NCBI GenBank assembly: GCA_937929935.1
Contig: CALFUL010000005.1
Span: 94,387 to 158,386, forward strand
From: an uncultured Flavobacteriaceae bacterium
GTDB lineage: Bacteria > Bacteroidota > Bacteroidia > Flavobacteriales > Flavobacteriaceae
Direction of reading: 5' to 3'
DNA: 64,000 nt
The notes below the pieces were generated by a model. The model was not told the origin of the DNA. It ran no database searches and saw only the letters and a list, made by a program, of their open reading frames with translations. Shown here in pieces: positions 16,876 through 25,002 of the stretch (its first letter is position 1; the number at the start of each line of letters is the position of its first letter). The translations under genes and the position numbers were made by a program.

Positions 16876-17119
16876 ATTCGCTTCGATCTGATTTAACAAT
16901 TTTCATATAAAGTAAGCCTTTATCCATCAATTCAAAAGCTATTTTAATTTCAGATTGAAGTACCTTCATTACCTCATCATAGTTACCAAAGACTTGCGTA
17001 CTTAAGGGGTTTTCTAATATTGTTAAACCAGAAGCGCGCAATTTTTTAATAAAGTTGATGATGTGCGCTTCAAAATCATTTTGTAAAGGCGAAAAAGTAA
17101 GTTCTACAGATATATTCAT
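16859..17119 (-). CDS. thiamine-binding family protein (YqgV/MTH1187 type)
   Basis: This 86-residue protein has the ferredoxin-like pattern of the family formerly called DUF77: NISVELTFSPL, IINFIKKLRASGLTILENPLSTQVFGNYDEVMKVL and a final strand ending IVKSDRSEYEPTF. Members bind thiamine or related hydroxymethylpyrimidine ligands, often as tetramers. It lies at the head of the overlap-coupled run with the PnuC-like, kinase and DUF4301 genes, 32 bases after the phosphopantetheinyl transferase gene. It may buffer or deliver imported thiamine (inference). Confidence 0.75.
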   Translation of the reverse strand: MNISVELTFSPLQNDFEAHIINFIKKLRASGLTILENPLSTQVFGNYDEVMKVLQSEIKIAFELMDKGLLYMKIVKSDRSEYEPTF

Positions 17120-17151
17120 TTGTTAATCATTGATGATAAAAATAATACAAA

Positions 17152-17790
17152 CTAAGCATCTTTACGCATGGCATAGACACAGGTAAAGCCTTCGAATTCT
17201 AGAAATTTAATATCAAAGTGTGTTTGTTTTCCGTGGTAAAGAATTTCTCCGGTAGTGGCATCATCTGAAAGCGAGAAATCTTTAATATCAATATGATGTA
17301 AAAAGCTTAATCCTTTTTCAGCATAAATTTTATACAAAGACTCTTTGCATCCCCAAACAACCGTTAATTTTCTAATTAAGGCATCTGAATTGGCAATGGT
17401 TCTATACTCGGCAATAGGCGTGAATTTATGCGCAATTCTCAAAATTTTATCACGCTGCAGCTCTATATCAATGCCTACTTCTTGATCTTGGCTAATGATG
17501 ATTCCTGTAAATTGACCAGAATGGGTAATTGAAATTTTAGTGCCGTCTTTTAAATGTGGTTTGCCATTTTCATCGTAAAACAAATCGGCATCAACATAAC
17601 CTGCCACTGCCATCAAATGTCTGATGCTTAAAAACCCCTTTCTATGCATTTCAGATTTCATGGCATTCATTCTGTTTTGACAGTGCTGGGTCAACTGAAT
17701 ATCTTTAGCAAGCTCATCTTCAGATTCTTCAATCTTCCAAATGTAGACTTTGATCGATGAACTGACAGTTAATGTATTATAAATAGGCAT
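17152..17790 (-). CDS. 4'-phosphopantetheinyl transferase superfamily protein
   Basis: This enzyme transfers phosphopantetheine from coenzyme A to carrier proteins. The 212-residue protein has the Sfp-type two-lobed length, with VGIDIE at residues 105-110 (magnesium-binding Asp and Glu) and WGCKESLYKI at 146-155. The segment KPHLKDGTKISITHSG is also typical. ATG 17790 is preferred over a 12-codon-longer start because MPIYNTLTVSSSIKVYIW reads as a normal N-terminus. It is the first gene of the minus-strand run and diverges from ahcY. Whether its target is fatty-acid ACP or another carrier cannot be told. Confidence 0.9.
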   Translation of the reverse strand: MPIYNTLTVSSSIKVYIWKIEESEDELAKDIQLTQHCQNRMNAMKSEMHRKGFLSIRHLMAVAGYVDADLFYDENGKPHLKDGTKISITHSGQFTGIIISQDQEVGIDIELQRDKILRIAHKFTPIAEYRTIANSDALIRKLTVVWGCKESLYKIYAEKGLSFLHHIDIKDFSLSDDATTGEILYHGKQTHFDIKFLEFEGFTCVYAMRKDA

Positions 17791-17809
17791 GCTATTGTTA
17801 TGTATTTTG

Positions 17810-17817
17810 TACCTTTG
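17810..17817 (+). promoter_or_regulatory. -7 promoter element of ahcY
   Basis: TACCTTTG matches TAnnTTTG and lies in the short divergent gap upstream of ahcY, leaving a leader of about 50 bases. No convincing -33 element was found at the ideal spacing. Confidence 0.45.
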
Positions 17818-17873
17818 GCACCGCAAAATAGTATGTAATTACTACAAGACGAAAGTAAATAATAAAAAAGAAT

Positions 17874-19190
17874 ATGAGCACAGAAACAATTCCATTTGTT
17901 CCTTATAAAGTAAAGGATATTTCACTTGCTGATTGGGGGCGGAAAGAAATTAATTTAGCTGAAGCTGAAATGCCAGGTTTAATGGCGCTTCGCGATGAAT
18001 ATGGCGAAGAACAACCTTTAAAAGGTTCGCGAATTGCAGGATGTCTTCACATGACCATTCAAACAGCAGTTCTTATAGAAACCTTAGTTGCCTTGGGCGC
18101 TGATGTTACTTGGAGTTCTTGTAACATATTTTCTACTCAAGACCACGCGGCAGCAGCAATTGCAGCAGCAGGAATTCCTGTTTACGCTTGGAAAGGTATG
18201 AATGAAGAAGAATTTGATTGGTGTATTGAACAAACCTTATTTTTTGGCGAATCACGCGAGCCTTTAAATATGATTTTAGATGATGGTGGAGATTTAACCA
18301 ATATGGTGATAGACCGATACCCTCAACTTACTGATGCCATTAAAGGGTTGTCAGAAGAAACTACAACTGGGGTTCACCGTTTATACGAAAGGGTAAAAAA
18401 CGGAACGCTACCAATGCCAGCAATAAATGTGAACGATTCTGTAACTAAATCAAAATTTGATAATAAATACGGATGTCGTGAAAGTGCTGTAGATGCAATA
18501 CGTAGAGCAACTGACACCATGCTTGCCGGAAAAAAAGTTGTTGTAGCTGGTTATGGCGATGTTGGTAAAGGAACCGCTGCCTCATTTAAAGGTGCAGGTG
18601 CCATTGTTACCGTTACTGAAATTGATCCTATTTGTGCCCTTCAGGCTTGTATGGATGGTTTTGAAGTGAAAAAATTAGAGAATGTAGTTGGTAAAGCTGA
18701 TATTGTAATTACCACTACCGGAAATAAAGATATTATTCAAGGAAAGCACTTTAAAGCGATGCGCGATAAAGTCATCGTTTGTAATATTGGTCATTTTGAC
18801 AATGAAATTGATATGGCATGGTTAAATGAAAACCATGGCAACACCAAAGATGAAATCAAGCCTCAAGTTGATAAGTACACTATTGATGGTAAAGATATCA
18901 TTGTTTTGGCTGAAGGTAGGTTAGTAAATTTAGGTTGTGCTACGGGCCACCCAAGTTTTGTAATGAGTAATTCATTTACCAACCAAACTTTAGCGCAAAT
19001 TGAACTTTGGAAAAATAGTGCCAACTATAAAAATGAAGTTTACATGCTGCCAAAGCACTTAGATGAAAAAGTGGCGAAACTTCACTTATCGCGTTTAGGA
19101 GCTGAGCTTACTGAATTACGTGAAGACCAAGCGTCATACATTGGTGTTACTGTTGAGGGTCCTTTTAAACCTGAGTACTACAGGTATTAA
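17874..19190 (+). CDS. ahcY: adenosylhomocysteinase
   Basis: AhcY reversibly hydrolyses S-adenosylhomocysteine to adenosine and homocysteine, relieving product inhibition of methyltransferases. The 438-residue protein begins with [25 protein letters not shown] and has [32 protein letters not shown] and the NAD-binding [12 protein letters not shown] at about residues 225-236. It ends KPEYYRY, the conserved C-terminus whose Lys and Tyr reach the partner subunit's NAD site. Length and motifs are complete. It is monocistronic, with a strong terminator. Confidence 0.97.
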   Translation: MSTETIPFVPYKVKDISLADWGRKEINLAEAEMPGLMALRDEYGEEQPLKGSRIAGCLHMTIQTAVLIETLVALGADVTWSSCNIFSTQDHAAAAIAAAGIPVYAWKGMNEEEFDWCIEQTLFFGESREPLNMILDDGGDLTNMVIDRYPQLTDAIKGLSEETTTGVHRLYERVKNGTLPMPAINVNDSVTKSKFDNKYGCRESAVDAIRRATDTMLAGKKVVVAGYGDVGKGTAASFKGAGAIVTVTEIDPICALQACMDGFEVKKLENVVGKADIVITTTGNKDIIQGKHFKAMRDKVIVCNIGHFDNEIDMAWLNENHGNTKDEIKPQVDKYTIDGKDIIVLAEGRLVNLGCATGHPSFVMSNSFTNQTLAQIELWKNSANYKNEVYMLPKHLDEKVAKLHLSRLGAELTELREDQASYIGVTVEGPFKPEYYRY

Positions 19191-19206
19191 TATACCGCTA
19201 ATACAT

Positions 19207-19240
19207 AAAAAACCTCCTTCAACCATGAAGGAGGTTTTTT
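19207..19240 (+). terminator. Rho-independent terminator of ahcY
   Basis: AAAAACCTCCTTC pairs with GAAGGAGGTTTTT across a 6-base loop (AACCAT) and runs into a T-tract, shortly after the ahcY stop. Confidence 0.9.
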
Positions 19241-19389
19241 AATATTGCGCCTTTTCAAACACCTTTATTTTGTGATAAAGCGTTAAATTCATGTTATTTT
19301 GTTTAAGTTATTATAAAAAAAGATAGACATTTTGTATTCTTGCATTAAAATTAAAGGTCTTATAAAGAATCATCGTATAAATAATAGTT

Positions 19390-19554
19390 ATGTTTAATAT
19401 ATTTAAAAAGAAGCCTGAAGCTGATATTCTCAACAAAAAATATCATAAACTAATGAAAGAAGCGCATGGTTTATCATCTTTTAATCGAAAACTAAGCGAC
19501 CAAAAAGTGTATGAAGCGAATGAAGTTTTAAAACAATTAGACAAAATCGCATGA
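19390..19554 (+). CDS. Lacal_2735-type small protein (DUF6435)
   Basis: This 54-residue basic, helical protein begins MFNIFKKKPEADILNKKYHKLMKEAH and continues LSSFNRKLSDQKVYEANEVLKQLD. The pattern of FxxFKKK, an internal LMKEAHxLSxxNRKxSD and an EAxxVLKQL ending is that of the small Lacal_2735 family common in Flavobacteriaceae. No function is known. It precedes another small conserved gene by 56 bases on the same strand. Confidence 0.75.
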   Translation: MFNIFKKKPEADILNKKYHKLMKEAHGLSSFNRKLSDQKVYEANEVLKQLDKIA

Positions 19555-19610
19555 TTTTTCATATTTTTTAGTTTTATTTAGGGAGTATTTAAATTTTAGA
19601 AAAACAGTTT

Positions 19611-19832
19611 ATGGATTTAATGGAACGTGTTGCTGAATTCGAAGCAAGAAAAATGTCGGGAATGACAACGAGTGATAGAGTTTCCACTTCAAGAGAAGTA
19701 AAAGCTTTAATATTAGAAATTAACGAAATATATAAAGAGACAAAAGATGTTGAGTTAATGGATATCATGAAAAGACTCACAGTCAAGAAGAAAAAAATAG
19801 AAAAGCGATTAAAAGGAAATCCTATGAATTAA
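19611..19832 (+). CDS. small conserved protein of unknown function
   Basis: This 73-residue charged, probably all-helical protein (MDLMERVAEFEARKMSGMTT, then TSREVKALILEINEIYKET, then KKKKIEKRLKG) has no signal peptide, cysteine or membrane segment. I do not recognise a named family. The amphipathic heptad-like pattern suggests a short coiled coil. It is followed by a long perfect hairpin terminator, which supports it as a real transcribed gene. Confidence 0.65.
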   Translation: MDLMERVAEFEARKMSGMTTSDRVSTSREVKALILEINEIYKETKDVELMDIMKRLTVKKKKIEKRLKGNPMN

Positions 19833-19853
19833 GATTCAATAGGAATCTAAATT

Positions 19854-19912
19854 AATAAGTCTTCTATTTATTTCATTCGTTAAGAGTGTTTAAATAGAAG
19901 ACTTATTTTTTG
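19854..19912 (+). terminator. Long perfect stem terminator
   Basis: AATAAGTCTTCTATTTA (19854-19870) and TAAATAGAAGACTTATT (19891-19907) are perfectly complementary over 17 bases across a 20-base loop, and a T-run follows. It ends the run of small genes before the DUF2452 gene. The loop is longer than usual for a terminator. Confidence 0.7.
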
Positions 19913-19944
19913 CTCTAAACTCAAATCTTTTCGCAAAATAAATT

Positions 19945-20352
19945 ATGAGTACAAAGAAAAAACCTGACAATGTAGTTTTTGATGAAGATACACAACAGTA
20001 TAATGCCTCATTGAAACCCTATGCTACTGATGTTGGCGCTCCGGCGATTACTACAACCGATACTGTCGCCTGGAAAAACAGAAATATTCACGCTGTCAAT
20101 AAGCAAATTAATGCGAAATATTTAGAGTTGAAAGCTGAGTATGATGCGCTTATGAATGAGTTTGAATACAACAATCTTGTCTATAGTGCTAAATTCAATT
20201 TTGAGCCTGTAATTGGCTATACTTATCATTTATATCGCAATAAAAATCAGGAAGCCTTTTTATCTGTAATAGCACCTCACGAGTGTAATTTTGATTTTTT
20301 GGGCACCTTCAAATTGAACGCTGATAAAATGTGGGAACAAATTAAAGCGTAG
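19945..20352 (+). CDS. DUF2452 family protein
   Basis: This 135-residue soluble protein matches DUF2452: an N-terminal KKPDNVVFDEDTQQYNASLKPYATDVGAPAI segment, a central helix with NAKYLELKAEYDALMNEFEYN, and a C-terminal FNFEPVIGYTYHLYRNKNQEAFLSVIAPHEC. The biochemical role is unknown. It starts a same-strand run that continues with a TIGR03643 protein (2 bases after), a flavin reductase, a DUF2256 peptide and a photolyase. Confidence 0.88.
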   Translation: MSTKKKPDNVVFDEDTQQYNASLKPYATDVGAPAITTTDTVAWKNRNIHAVNKQINAKYLELKAEYDALMNEFEYNNLVYSAKFNFEPVIGYTYHLYRNKNQEAFLSVIAPHECNFDFLGTFKLNADKMWEQIKA

Positions 20353-20353
20353 G

Positions 20354-20635
20354 ATGACAAACGACTTCACAGAAAGAGAACTTGATCGAATTATTGAAAT
20401 GGCTTGGGAAGATCGCACGCCCTTTGAGGCTATTAAATTTCAATTTGGCTTAGCTGAAAAAGAAGTGATTAAAGTAATGCGTGGCACTTTAAAGCGCAGC
20501 AGTTTTAACCGTTGGCGAAAAAGAGTGAATAGTGGTGTTAGTCAAAAACATTTAAAAAAAAGAAACCCCGAAATTGACCGTTTCAAATGTTCACGTCAAC
20601 GCCAAATTACGAACAATAAAATCAGCAAACGTTAA
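20354..20635 (+). CDS. TIGR03643 family protein
   Basis: This 93-residue basic protein has an N-terminal helix-turn-helix-like region: TERELDRIIEMAWEDRTPFEAIKFQFGLAEKEVIKVMR, then RSSFNRWRKRV and an Arg/Lys-rich tail. These match TIGR03643, a family usually encoded beside photolyase/cryptochrome genes. The helical start resembles DUF2805-type DNA-binding modules, so nucleic-acid binding is plausible but not shown. Confidence 0.85.
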   Translation: MTNDFTERELDRIIEMAWEDRTPFEAIKFQFGLAEKEVIKVMRGTLKRSSFNRWRKRVNSGVSQKHLKKRNPEIDRFKCSRQRQITNNKISKR

Positions 20636-20643
20636 ATTTTTAA

Positions 20644-21279
20644 ATGCACTACACCAAAAAAGCCATTGAAGAAATGGACCGAATTCAAAAAATTAAATTT
20701 ATGAATTCGGTATCAGGAATTAAACCTGCGAATTTAATTGGAACTAATTCGAATACTGGGCAAACAAATCTTGCCATTTTTAGCTCTGTTTTTCATTTGG
20801 GCAGCGATCCCGCCTTGTTAGGTTTTATTACCCGACCAACAGGCGAAGTTCCGCGACACACACTCGAAAATATCAAAGAAACTAAAGCCTACACCATAAA
20901 TCATGTTAGTTCATCTTTTGTAAAACAGGCTCATTATACCTCAGCAAAATTAGATAGCAATCAATCTGAATTTAAAGCTTGTGGCTTAACAGAAGAATAT
21001 ATAGCAGATTTTAAAGCTCCTTTTGTTCGAGAAAGCGCTATAAAAATGGGCATGCAATTTAAACAAGCTATTGATATTGAACTCAACGGTACTATTCTGG
21101 TTATTGGCGAAATTCAACATTTAATTATTCCAGATGCAGCTGTGACAAAAGATGAAGATATTGACTTAAGTAAAGTTAATGTCGCCTGTATTTCAGGTTT
21201 AAACACCTATTATAGTCTGAAAAAAATAAATCGTTTCCCTTATGCAAGACCCAATGAAATTCCTGATTTTAAAAAATGA
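20644..21279 (+). CDS. flavin reductase family protein
   Basis: This 211-residue protein has the FMN-binding split-barrel fold of flavin reductases. Landmarks are the N-terminal SGIKPANLIGTNSNTGQTNLAIFSSVFHLG, then PALLGFITRPTGEVPRHTLENI and YTINHVSSSFVKQAHYTSA. It may supply or bind reduced flavin. Sitting 3.5 codons upstream-coupled to DUF2256 and then a flavoprotein photolyase, a supporting redox role is reasonable but inferred. Its stop overlaps the next start (ATGA). Confidence 0.88.
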   Translation: MHYTKKAIEEMDRIQKIKFMNSVSGIKPANLIGTNSNTGQTNLAIFSSVFHLGSDPALLGFITRPTGEVPRHTLENIKETKAYTINHVSSSFVKQAHYTSAKLDSNQSEFKACGLTEEYIADFKAPFVRESAIKMGMQFKQAIDIELNGTILVIGEIQHLIIPDAAVTKDEDIDLSKVNVACISGLNTYYSLKKINRFPYARPNEIPDFKK

Positions 21280-21404
21280 AAAAACAACACCTTCCTGAAA
21301 AAATATGTGTGGTTTGCCAGCGCTCATTTTCATGGCGCAAAAAATGGGAGAAAAATTGGAATGACGTTAAATACTGTAGTGAAAAATGTAGACGTACGAG
21401 ATGA
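21276..21404 (+). CDS. DUF2256 small zinc-finger peptide
   Basis: This 42-residue peptide is MKKQHLPEKICVVCQRSFSW and then RKKWEKNWNDVKYCSEKCRR. Cys11, Cys14, Cys34 and Cys38 form a probable zinc site, and the KICxxCxRxFxWRKKW pattern is DUF2256. Its start overlaps the flavin reductase stop and its stop overlaps the photolyase start, both as ATGA, showing tight translational coupling. Function is unknown. Confidence 0.88.
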   Translation: MKKQHLPEKICVVCQRSFSWRKKWEKNWNDVKYCSEKCRRTR

Positions 21405-22882
21405 AAACTGTAAACCTCATATTTCCGCATCAATTATTTAAAGAGAATCCGCTTTTTGAAAACGGATTTGAATTTTATCTCATTGAAGAATATCTCTTTT
21501 TCAAGCAATATCCTTTTCACAAACAAAAACTTGCTTTTCACAGGGCTACCATGAAATTTTATATGGATTTTCTAAAGGATAAAGGAAAAACCGTTACGTA
21601 TATTGACGCCACGGCTGAAACTTCAGATATTCTAAAATTGCTTCCCGATTTAGCACAAAAAGGAATTGCAGAAATTCACTATCTCGACCCCGCTGATGAT
21701 TGGTTAGAAAAGCGAATTGCAAAAGCTTGTGCAACCGAAGGCATCAAAAATACGGTGCATGCCACCCCAATGTATTTGAACAGTAAAGAAGATTTACAAG
21801 ATTTCTTTAAGGCTGACAAGAAGAAGTTTTATCAAACAAAATTTTATACAAATCAACGTAAAGCAAGAAATATTTTATTAGAGGCTGATGGCAAACCTGT
21901 TGGTGGTAAATGGACCTATGATGTTGAAAATAGAAAAAAGTACCCTGCTAAAAAGGTGCCACCGTCTATTCAATATCCTGATAATGACGGGTATTATGAA
22001 GAAGCCAAAACCTATGTAGAGGCTAACTTTAAATCAAATTACGGTACCCTAACCGTTCAATTGTTATACCCAAATACCTTTAAAAAAACACAGACTTGGT
22101 TTTCTAATTTTCTAGAGACTAGGTTTATGGAGTTCGGCGTTTATGAAGATGCCATAGTGGCCGAAAATTCTATCTTAAATCACAGTGTTTTAACGCCTAT
22201 GTTGAATGTTGGTTTAATTACCCCACAAGAGATTGTTGACCAAAGTCTTGATTTTGCCGCAAAAAATGATATTCCGATCAATTCAACTGAGGGTTTTATT
22301 CGTCAAATTATAGGGTGGCGTGAATTTATTCGCGGGGTGTATATTTCAAAAGGAAGCTACGAGCGAACCAAGCATTTTTGGAAATTCCATAAAAAAATAC
22401 CTAAATCTTTTTACAACGGTACTACCGGCATACCGCCTATTGATATCACAATCAAAAAAGTCTTGAAAACAGGCTATTGCCATCATATTGAGCGCTTGAT
22501 GGTGCTAGGTAATTTTATGGTGCTTTGCGAGTTTGATCCTGATGAGGTTTATCAATGGTTTATGGAGCTTTTTATTGATGCTTATGATTGGGTTATGGTG
22601 CCTAATGTATACGGCATGAGTCAATTTGCTGATGGCGGACTCATGTCTACCAAACCCTATATTAGTGGTAGCAATTACCTAATGAAAATGAGCAATTATA
22701 AAAAAGGCGATTGGCAAGCTACTTGGGATGGACTATTTTGGCGCTTTATGCATACGCACCGAGATTTCTTTTTGTCGAACCCACGATTAGGAATGTTGAT
22801 TCGAACTTTTGATAAAATGAGCGATGAGAAAAAGCAAAAGCATTTACAAAACGGAGAAGCTTTTTTAAACCTATTGAATTAA
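21401..22882 (+). CDS. cryptochrome/photolyase of the DPRP (FeS-BCP) class
   Basis: This 493-residue FAD protein of the deoxyribodipyrimidine photolyase-related class has an N-terminal DPRP domain (VNLIFPHQLFKENPLF, LAFHRATMKFYMDFLKDKG) and a helical FAD domain with REFIRGVYISKGSYE, GYCHHIERLMVLGNFMVL and VPNVYGMSQFADGG. Characterised members repair (6-4) photoproducts or sense light and bind [4Fe-4S] through four cysteines. Only the first (Cys360) is evident here: the loop after PYISGSNYLMKMSNY reads KKGDWQATWDG instead of the cysteine-bearing segment and is shortened. The cluster is therefore probably absent. Confidence 0.9.
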   Translation: MKTVNLIFPHQLFKENPLFENGFEFYLIEEYLFFKQYPFHKQKLAFHRATMKFYMDFLKDKGKTVTYIDATAETSDILKLLPDLAQKGIAEIHYLDPADDWLEKRIAKACATEGIKNTVHATPMYLNSKEDLQDFFKADKKKFYQTKFYTNQRKARNILLEADGKPVGGKWTYDVENRKKYPAKKVPPSIQYPDNDGYYEEAKTYVEANFKSNYGTLTVQLLYPNTFKKTQTWFSNFLETRFMEFGVYEDAIVAENSILNHSVLTPMLNVGLITPQEIVDQSLDFAAKNDIPINSTEGFIRQIIGWREFIRGVYISKGSYERTKHFWKFHKKIPKSFYNGTTGIPPIDITIKKVLKTGYCHHIERLMVLGNFMVLCEFDPDEVYQWFMELFIDAYDWVMVPNVYGMSQFADGGLMSTKPYISGSNYLMKMSNYKKGDWQATWDGLFWRFMHTHRDFFLSNPRLGMLIRTFDKMSDEKKQKHLQNGEAFLNLLN

Positions 22883-22883
22883 A

Positions 22884-23300
22884 ATGAATGTAGAACTACT
22901 TCGAATACTTTTTGACTTTGGCTTAGTAGTACTTATTTGGCTGGTACAATTAACCATTTATCCTGCGTTTCAATTTTATCAAAAAGAAAATCTTTTAAAG
23001 TGGCATCAGAAATACACTTTTGGTATTTCAATAGTAGTTATACCTTTAATGTTCGGACAGCTCATTTTGACGACCATACAACTCTTCAAAGAGCAAAATA
23101 CATTTACAGTGATCAGCATTATTTTAATTGTACTTGTCTGGGCAATTACCTTTTCTCAGTTTATGCCTATGCATTCAAAAATTGCTAAAGGAGAATCTTC
23201 AAATGCACTCCTTCAGAAACTGACAAACCTCAACTGGTTAAGAACCTCAATTTGGTCACTTTTGTTTATTTGGAGTCTTGTGCATTTTGTTAATGATTAG
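22884..23300 (+). CDS. four-helix membrane protein, unknown function
   Basis: This 138-residue protein has four predicted membrane helices (about residues 8-27, 45-65, 72-92 and 112-132) and short charged loops. WLVQLTIYPAFQFY in the first helix and FMPMHSKIAKGE before the last loop are its most distinctive parts. I do not recognise a named family. It begins 1 base after the photolyase stop and looks like the last gene of that run. Confidence 0.7.
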   Translation: MNVELLRILFDFGLVVLIWLVQLTIYPAFQFYQKENLLKWHQKYTFGISIVVIPLMFGQLILTTIQLFKEQNTFTVISIILIVLVWAITFSQFMPMHSKIAKGESSNALLQKLTNLNWLRTSIWSLLFIWSLVHFVND

Positions 23301-23387
23301 GGCTTTACATTTTAAAAACCCTTAAAATATGCTGTCTAACTATTGAAATCCTATGATTTAGCAGTAATTTAACTAGCAAAATATCTT

Positions 23388-24061
23388 ATGAATACTGGCC
23401 GACGGAATTTTGTGAAGTGCCTACCCGCGGCAGCATTACTGCCCCAACAAGCATTAAGTCAACTAACTTCAGAAAGTTTAAGCCCTTTTGTCAATAGTTT
23501 TTCTACTGACAAAATTGATGCTCTTTATAATAGTGCCATTGTGATTGATGGCATTATTATCACACGAAATTGGAATGAGGTAGCTGATGAAGCACTCGCG
23601 AAATCAGGCTATACTGGTTTTAATGCTTCTTTAGATTCTGGTAGTCTCAAAAAAGCCCTCGATTCATTGTCTGATTGGCATATGCGTATTAAGAATAACC
23701 CCAGTTTATCACCGCAACCAGCGCTGATGATTTCATAAGGGCAAAAAAAGAAGGAAAAACAGCCGTTATGATGGGTTTTCAAAATACCACGCCGCTTGAA
23801 ATGTCTATTGATAATATGGATATTTTGTATCAAGCTGCCACACGATGGATGCAACTCACATACAACCATCGTAACCTAGTTGGTGATGGCTGCACTGAAA
23901 GAACAAATGCCGGAATTTCAGATTATGGCATAGAAGTAGTAGAGCGCATGAATGAATTGGGTATATTGATTTCTTACTCATTACCACAATCTATTAGCAA
24001 TTGTACCTTACTAAACAACCATTTATTTAAAAATGTATCTTTAAAAAAAGAGTTGTCATGA
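23388..24061 (+). pseudogene. M19 membrane dipeptidase remnant, frameshifted and truncated
   Basis: The first part (frame of 23388) has a twin-arginine-like leader, MNTGRRNFVKCLPAAALL, and then IVIDGIIITRNWNEVADEAL, but stops after PALMIS near 23739. From about 23720 a second frame continues the same protein: DDFIRAKKEGKTAVMMGFQN, ILYQAATRWMQLTYNHRNL, GDGCTERTNAGISDYG and VVERMNELGILI. These are peptidase M19 (renal dipeptidase) features. Homology ends near 23973, before the zinc-ligand DxSH region. One frameshift plus loss of the C-terminal half makes a non-functional relic. Confidence 0.85.
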
Positions 24062-24543
24062 AAAAAGTCTATTTCTTGTTCATATTTTCAATAGTCTTTC
24101 TTCTTTTTGAGAGCTGCACTAACAATACTTCTAAAAATATAGAATTACAACAAGAATTGTTTATATCAAGTTTTACCATTCAAACACCTGATGATTGGCA
24201 ATGGGAACAAGATCAAGGTATAGACACCTTTATAGGGAAAATATTTAACAGTGAAGAAGTCATATACTTTGATCAAGGTTATTTAAGCTTTGGATACCTT
24301 GAAGATGTTGAAGCAAGTGAACGCACTATATCGTTTCAAAAATTGAATATAAACGGCGTTCCTGCTATTATAGAAAAAGAAAAAACATCAAATGAAGAAA
24401 TTGACCGTGACATTCGGTTATCTGTTTACTTAGATGAAGGGCAAACAGGACGGCAAAATAGATTGTATACGTATGACCCTAAAAATGAAGACCTTATTTT
24501 GGCCATTTTTAAGTCACATAATTTTGTAGAACTGAGTGATTAA
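24058..24543 (+). CDS. lipoprotein of unknown function
   Basis: This 161-residue predicted lipoprotein has signal MKKVYFLFIFSIVFLLFESC with Cys20 as the lipidation site. The mature domain looks like a small alpha/beta fold (FTIQTPDDWQWEQDQGIDTF, ISFQKLNINGVPAIIEKEK), similar in style to PsbP/LpqN-like proteins where a peptide begins with x-P-x-x-W. No family is named with confidence. Its start codon overlaps the end of the dipeptidase relic's second frame, and it ends at a bidirectional terminator. Confidence 0.7.
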   Translation: MKKVYFLFIFSIVFLLFESCTNNTSKNIELQQELFISSFTIQTPDDWQWEQDQGIDTFIGKIFNSEEVIYFDQGYLSFGYLEDVEASERTISFQKLNINGVPAIIEKEKTSNEEIDRDIRLSVYLDEGQTGRQNRLYTYDPKNEDLILAIFKSHNFVELSD

Positions 24544-24566
24544 AAAAAACACTGAATTTTAAGCAT

Positions 24567-24602
24567 AAAAAAACCCTCTCGTTTAAACGAGAGGGTTTTT
24601 AT
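24567..24602. terminator. Bidirectional terminator
   Basis: AAAACCCTCTCGTTT and AAACGAGAGGGTTTT form a fully palindromic stem with A-runs on one side and T-runs on the other. It can therefore stop both the lipoprotein transcript (+) and the rplU-rpmA transcript (-). Confidence 0.9.
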
Positions 24603-24620
24603 TTTTAAAGAAACAGTTTC

Positions 24621-24881
24621 TTAAGCTTCAAAAGGCTCAATTGAAACGTAAGACTTTCCGCCAGCTTTCTTAGCAAATTGAACAATACCATCAACACGAG
24701 CGTGTAGGGTATGATCTTTACCTAAATATACATTTTCACCAGGGTTGTGCTTAGTGCCACGTTGCCTCACGATGATATTTCCTGCAATTGCAGCTTGACC
24801 ACCGAAAATTTTTACGCCTAATCGTTTCGATTCTGACTCTCTACCGTTTTTTGAACTACCTACACCTTTTTTATGTGCCAT
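24621..24881 (-). CDS. rpmA: 50S ribosomal protein bL27
   Basis: This 86-residue protein begins [20 protein letters not shown], the canonical bL27 N-terminus whose tail reaches the peptidyl-transferase centre. It has [26 protein letters not shown] in the middle. There is no N-terminal extension requiring Prp-type cleavage. It follows rplU after 121 bases on the same strand, the standard L21-L27 pairing. Confidence 0.97.
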   Translation of the reverse strand: MAHKKGVGSSKNGRESESKRLGVKIFGGQAAIAGNIIVRQRGTKHNPGENVYLGKDHTLHARVDGIVQFAKKAGGKSYVSIEPFEA

Positions 24882-25002
24882 GATATAATATTTAAAAGTA
24901 TTGCTCTATGACTGACTAAGCCTAACAATACAGATTACTAGTTTTATTTTACCTCTTTTTTGAAAAGGTCAGAATTTCTTTAAAGAAATTCTGGGCGGAG
25001 TT

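Noticed and set aside
17818..17873. SAM or SAH riboswitch upstream of ahcY
   Set aside because: The leader after the likely -7 element is only about 50 bases, AT-rich and without the conserved helices of known SAM or SAH classes.
19854..19907. Ends of a miniature transposable element
   Set aside because: The 17-bp inverted arms are only 20 bases apart and run into a T-tract, with no target duplication; a terminator explains them better.
22937..23188. Second-frame protein overlapping the four-helix membrane protein
   Set aside because: It sits inside the photolyase-linked gene in another frame, with no start context or conserved features.
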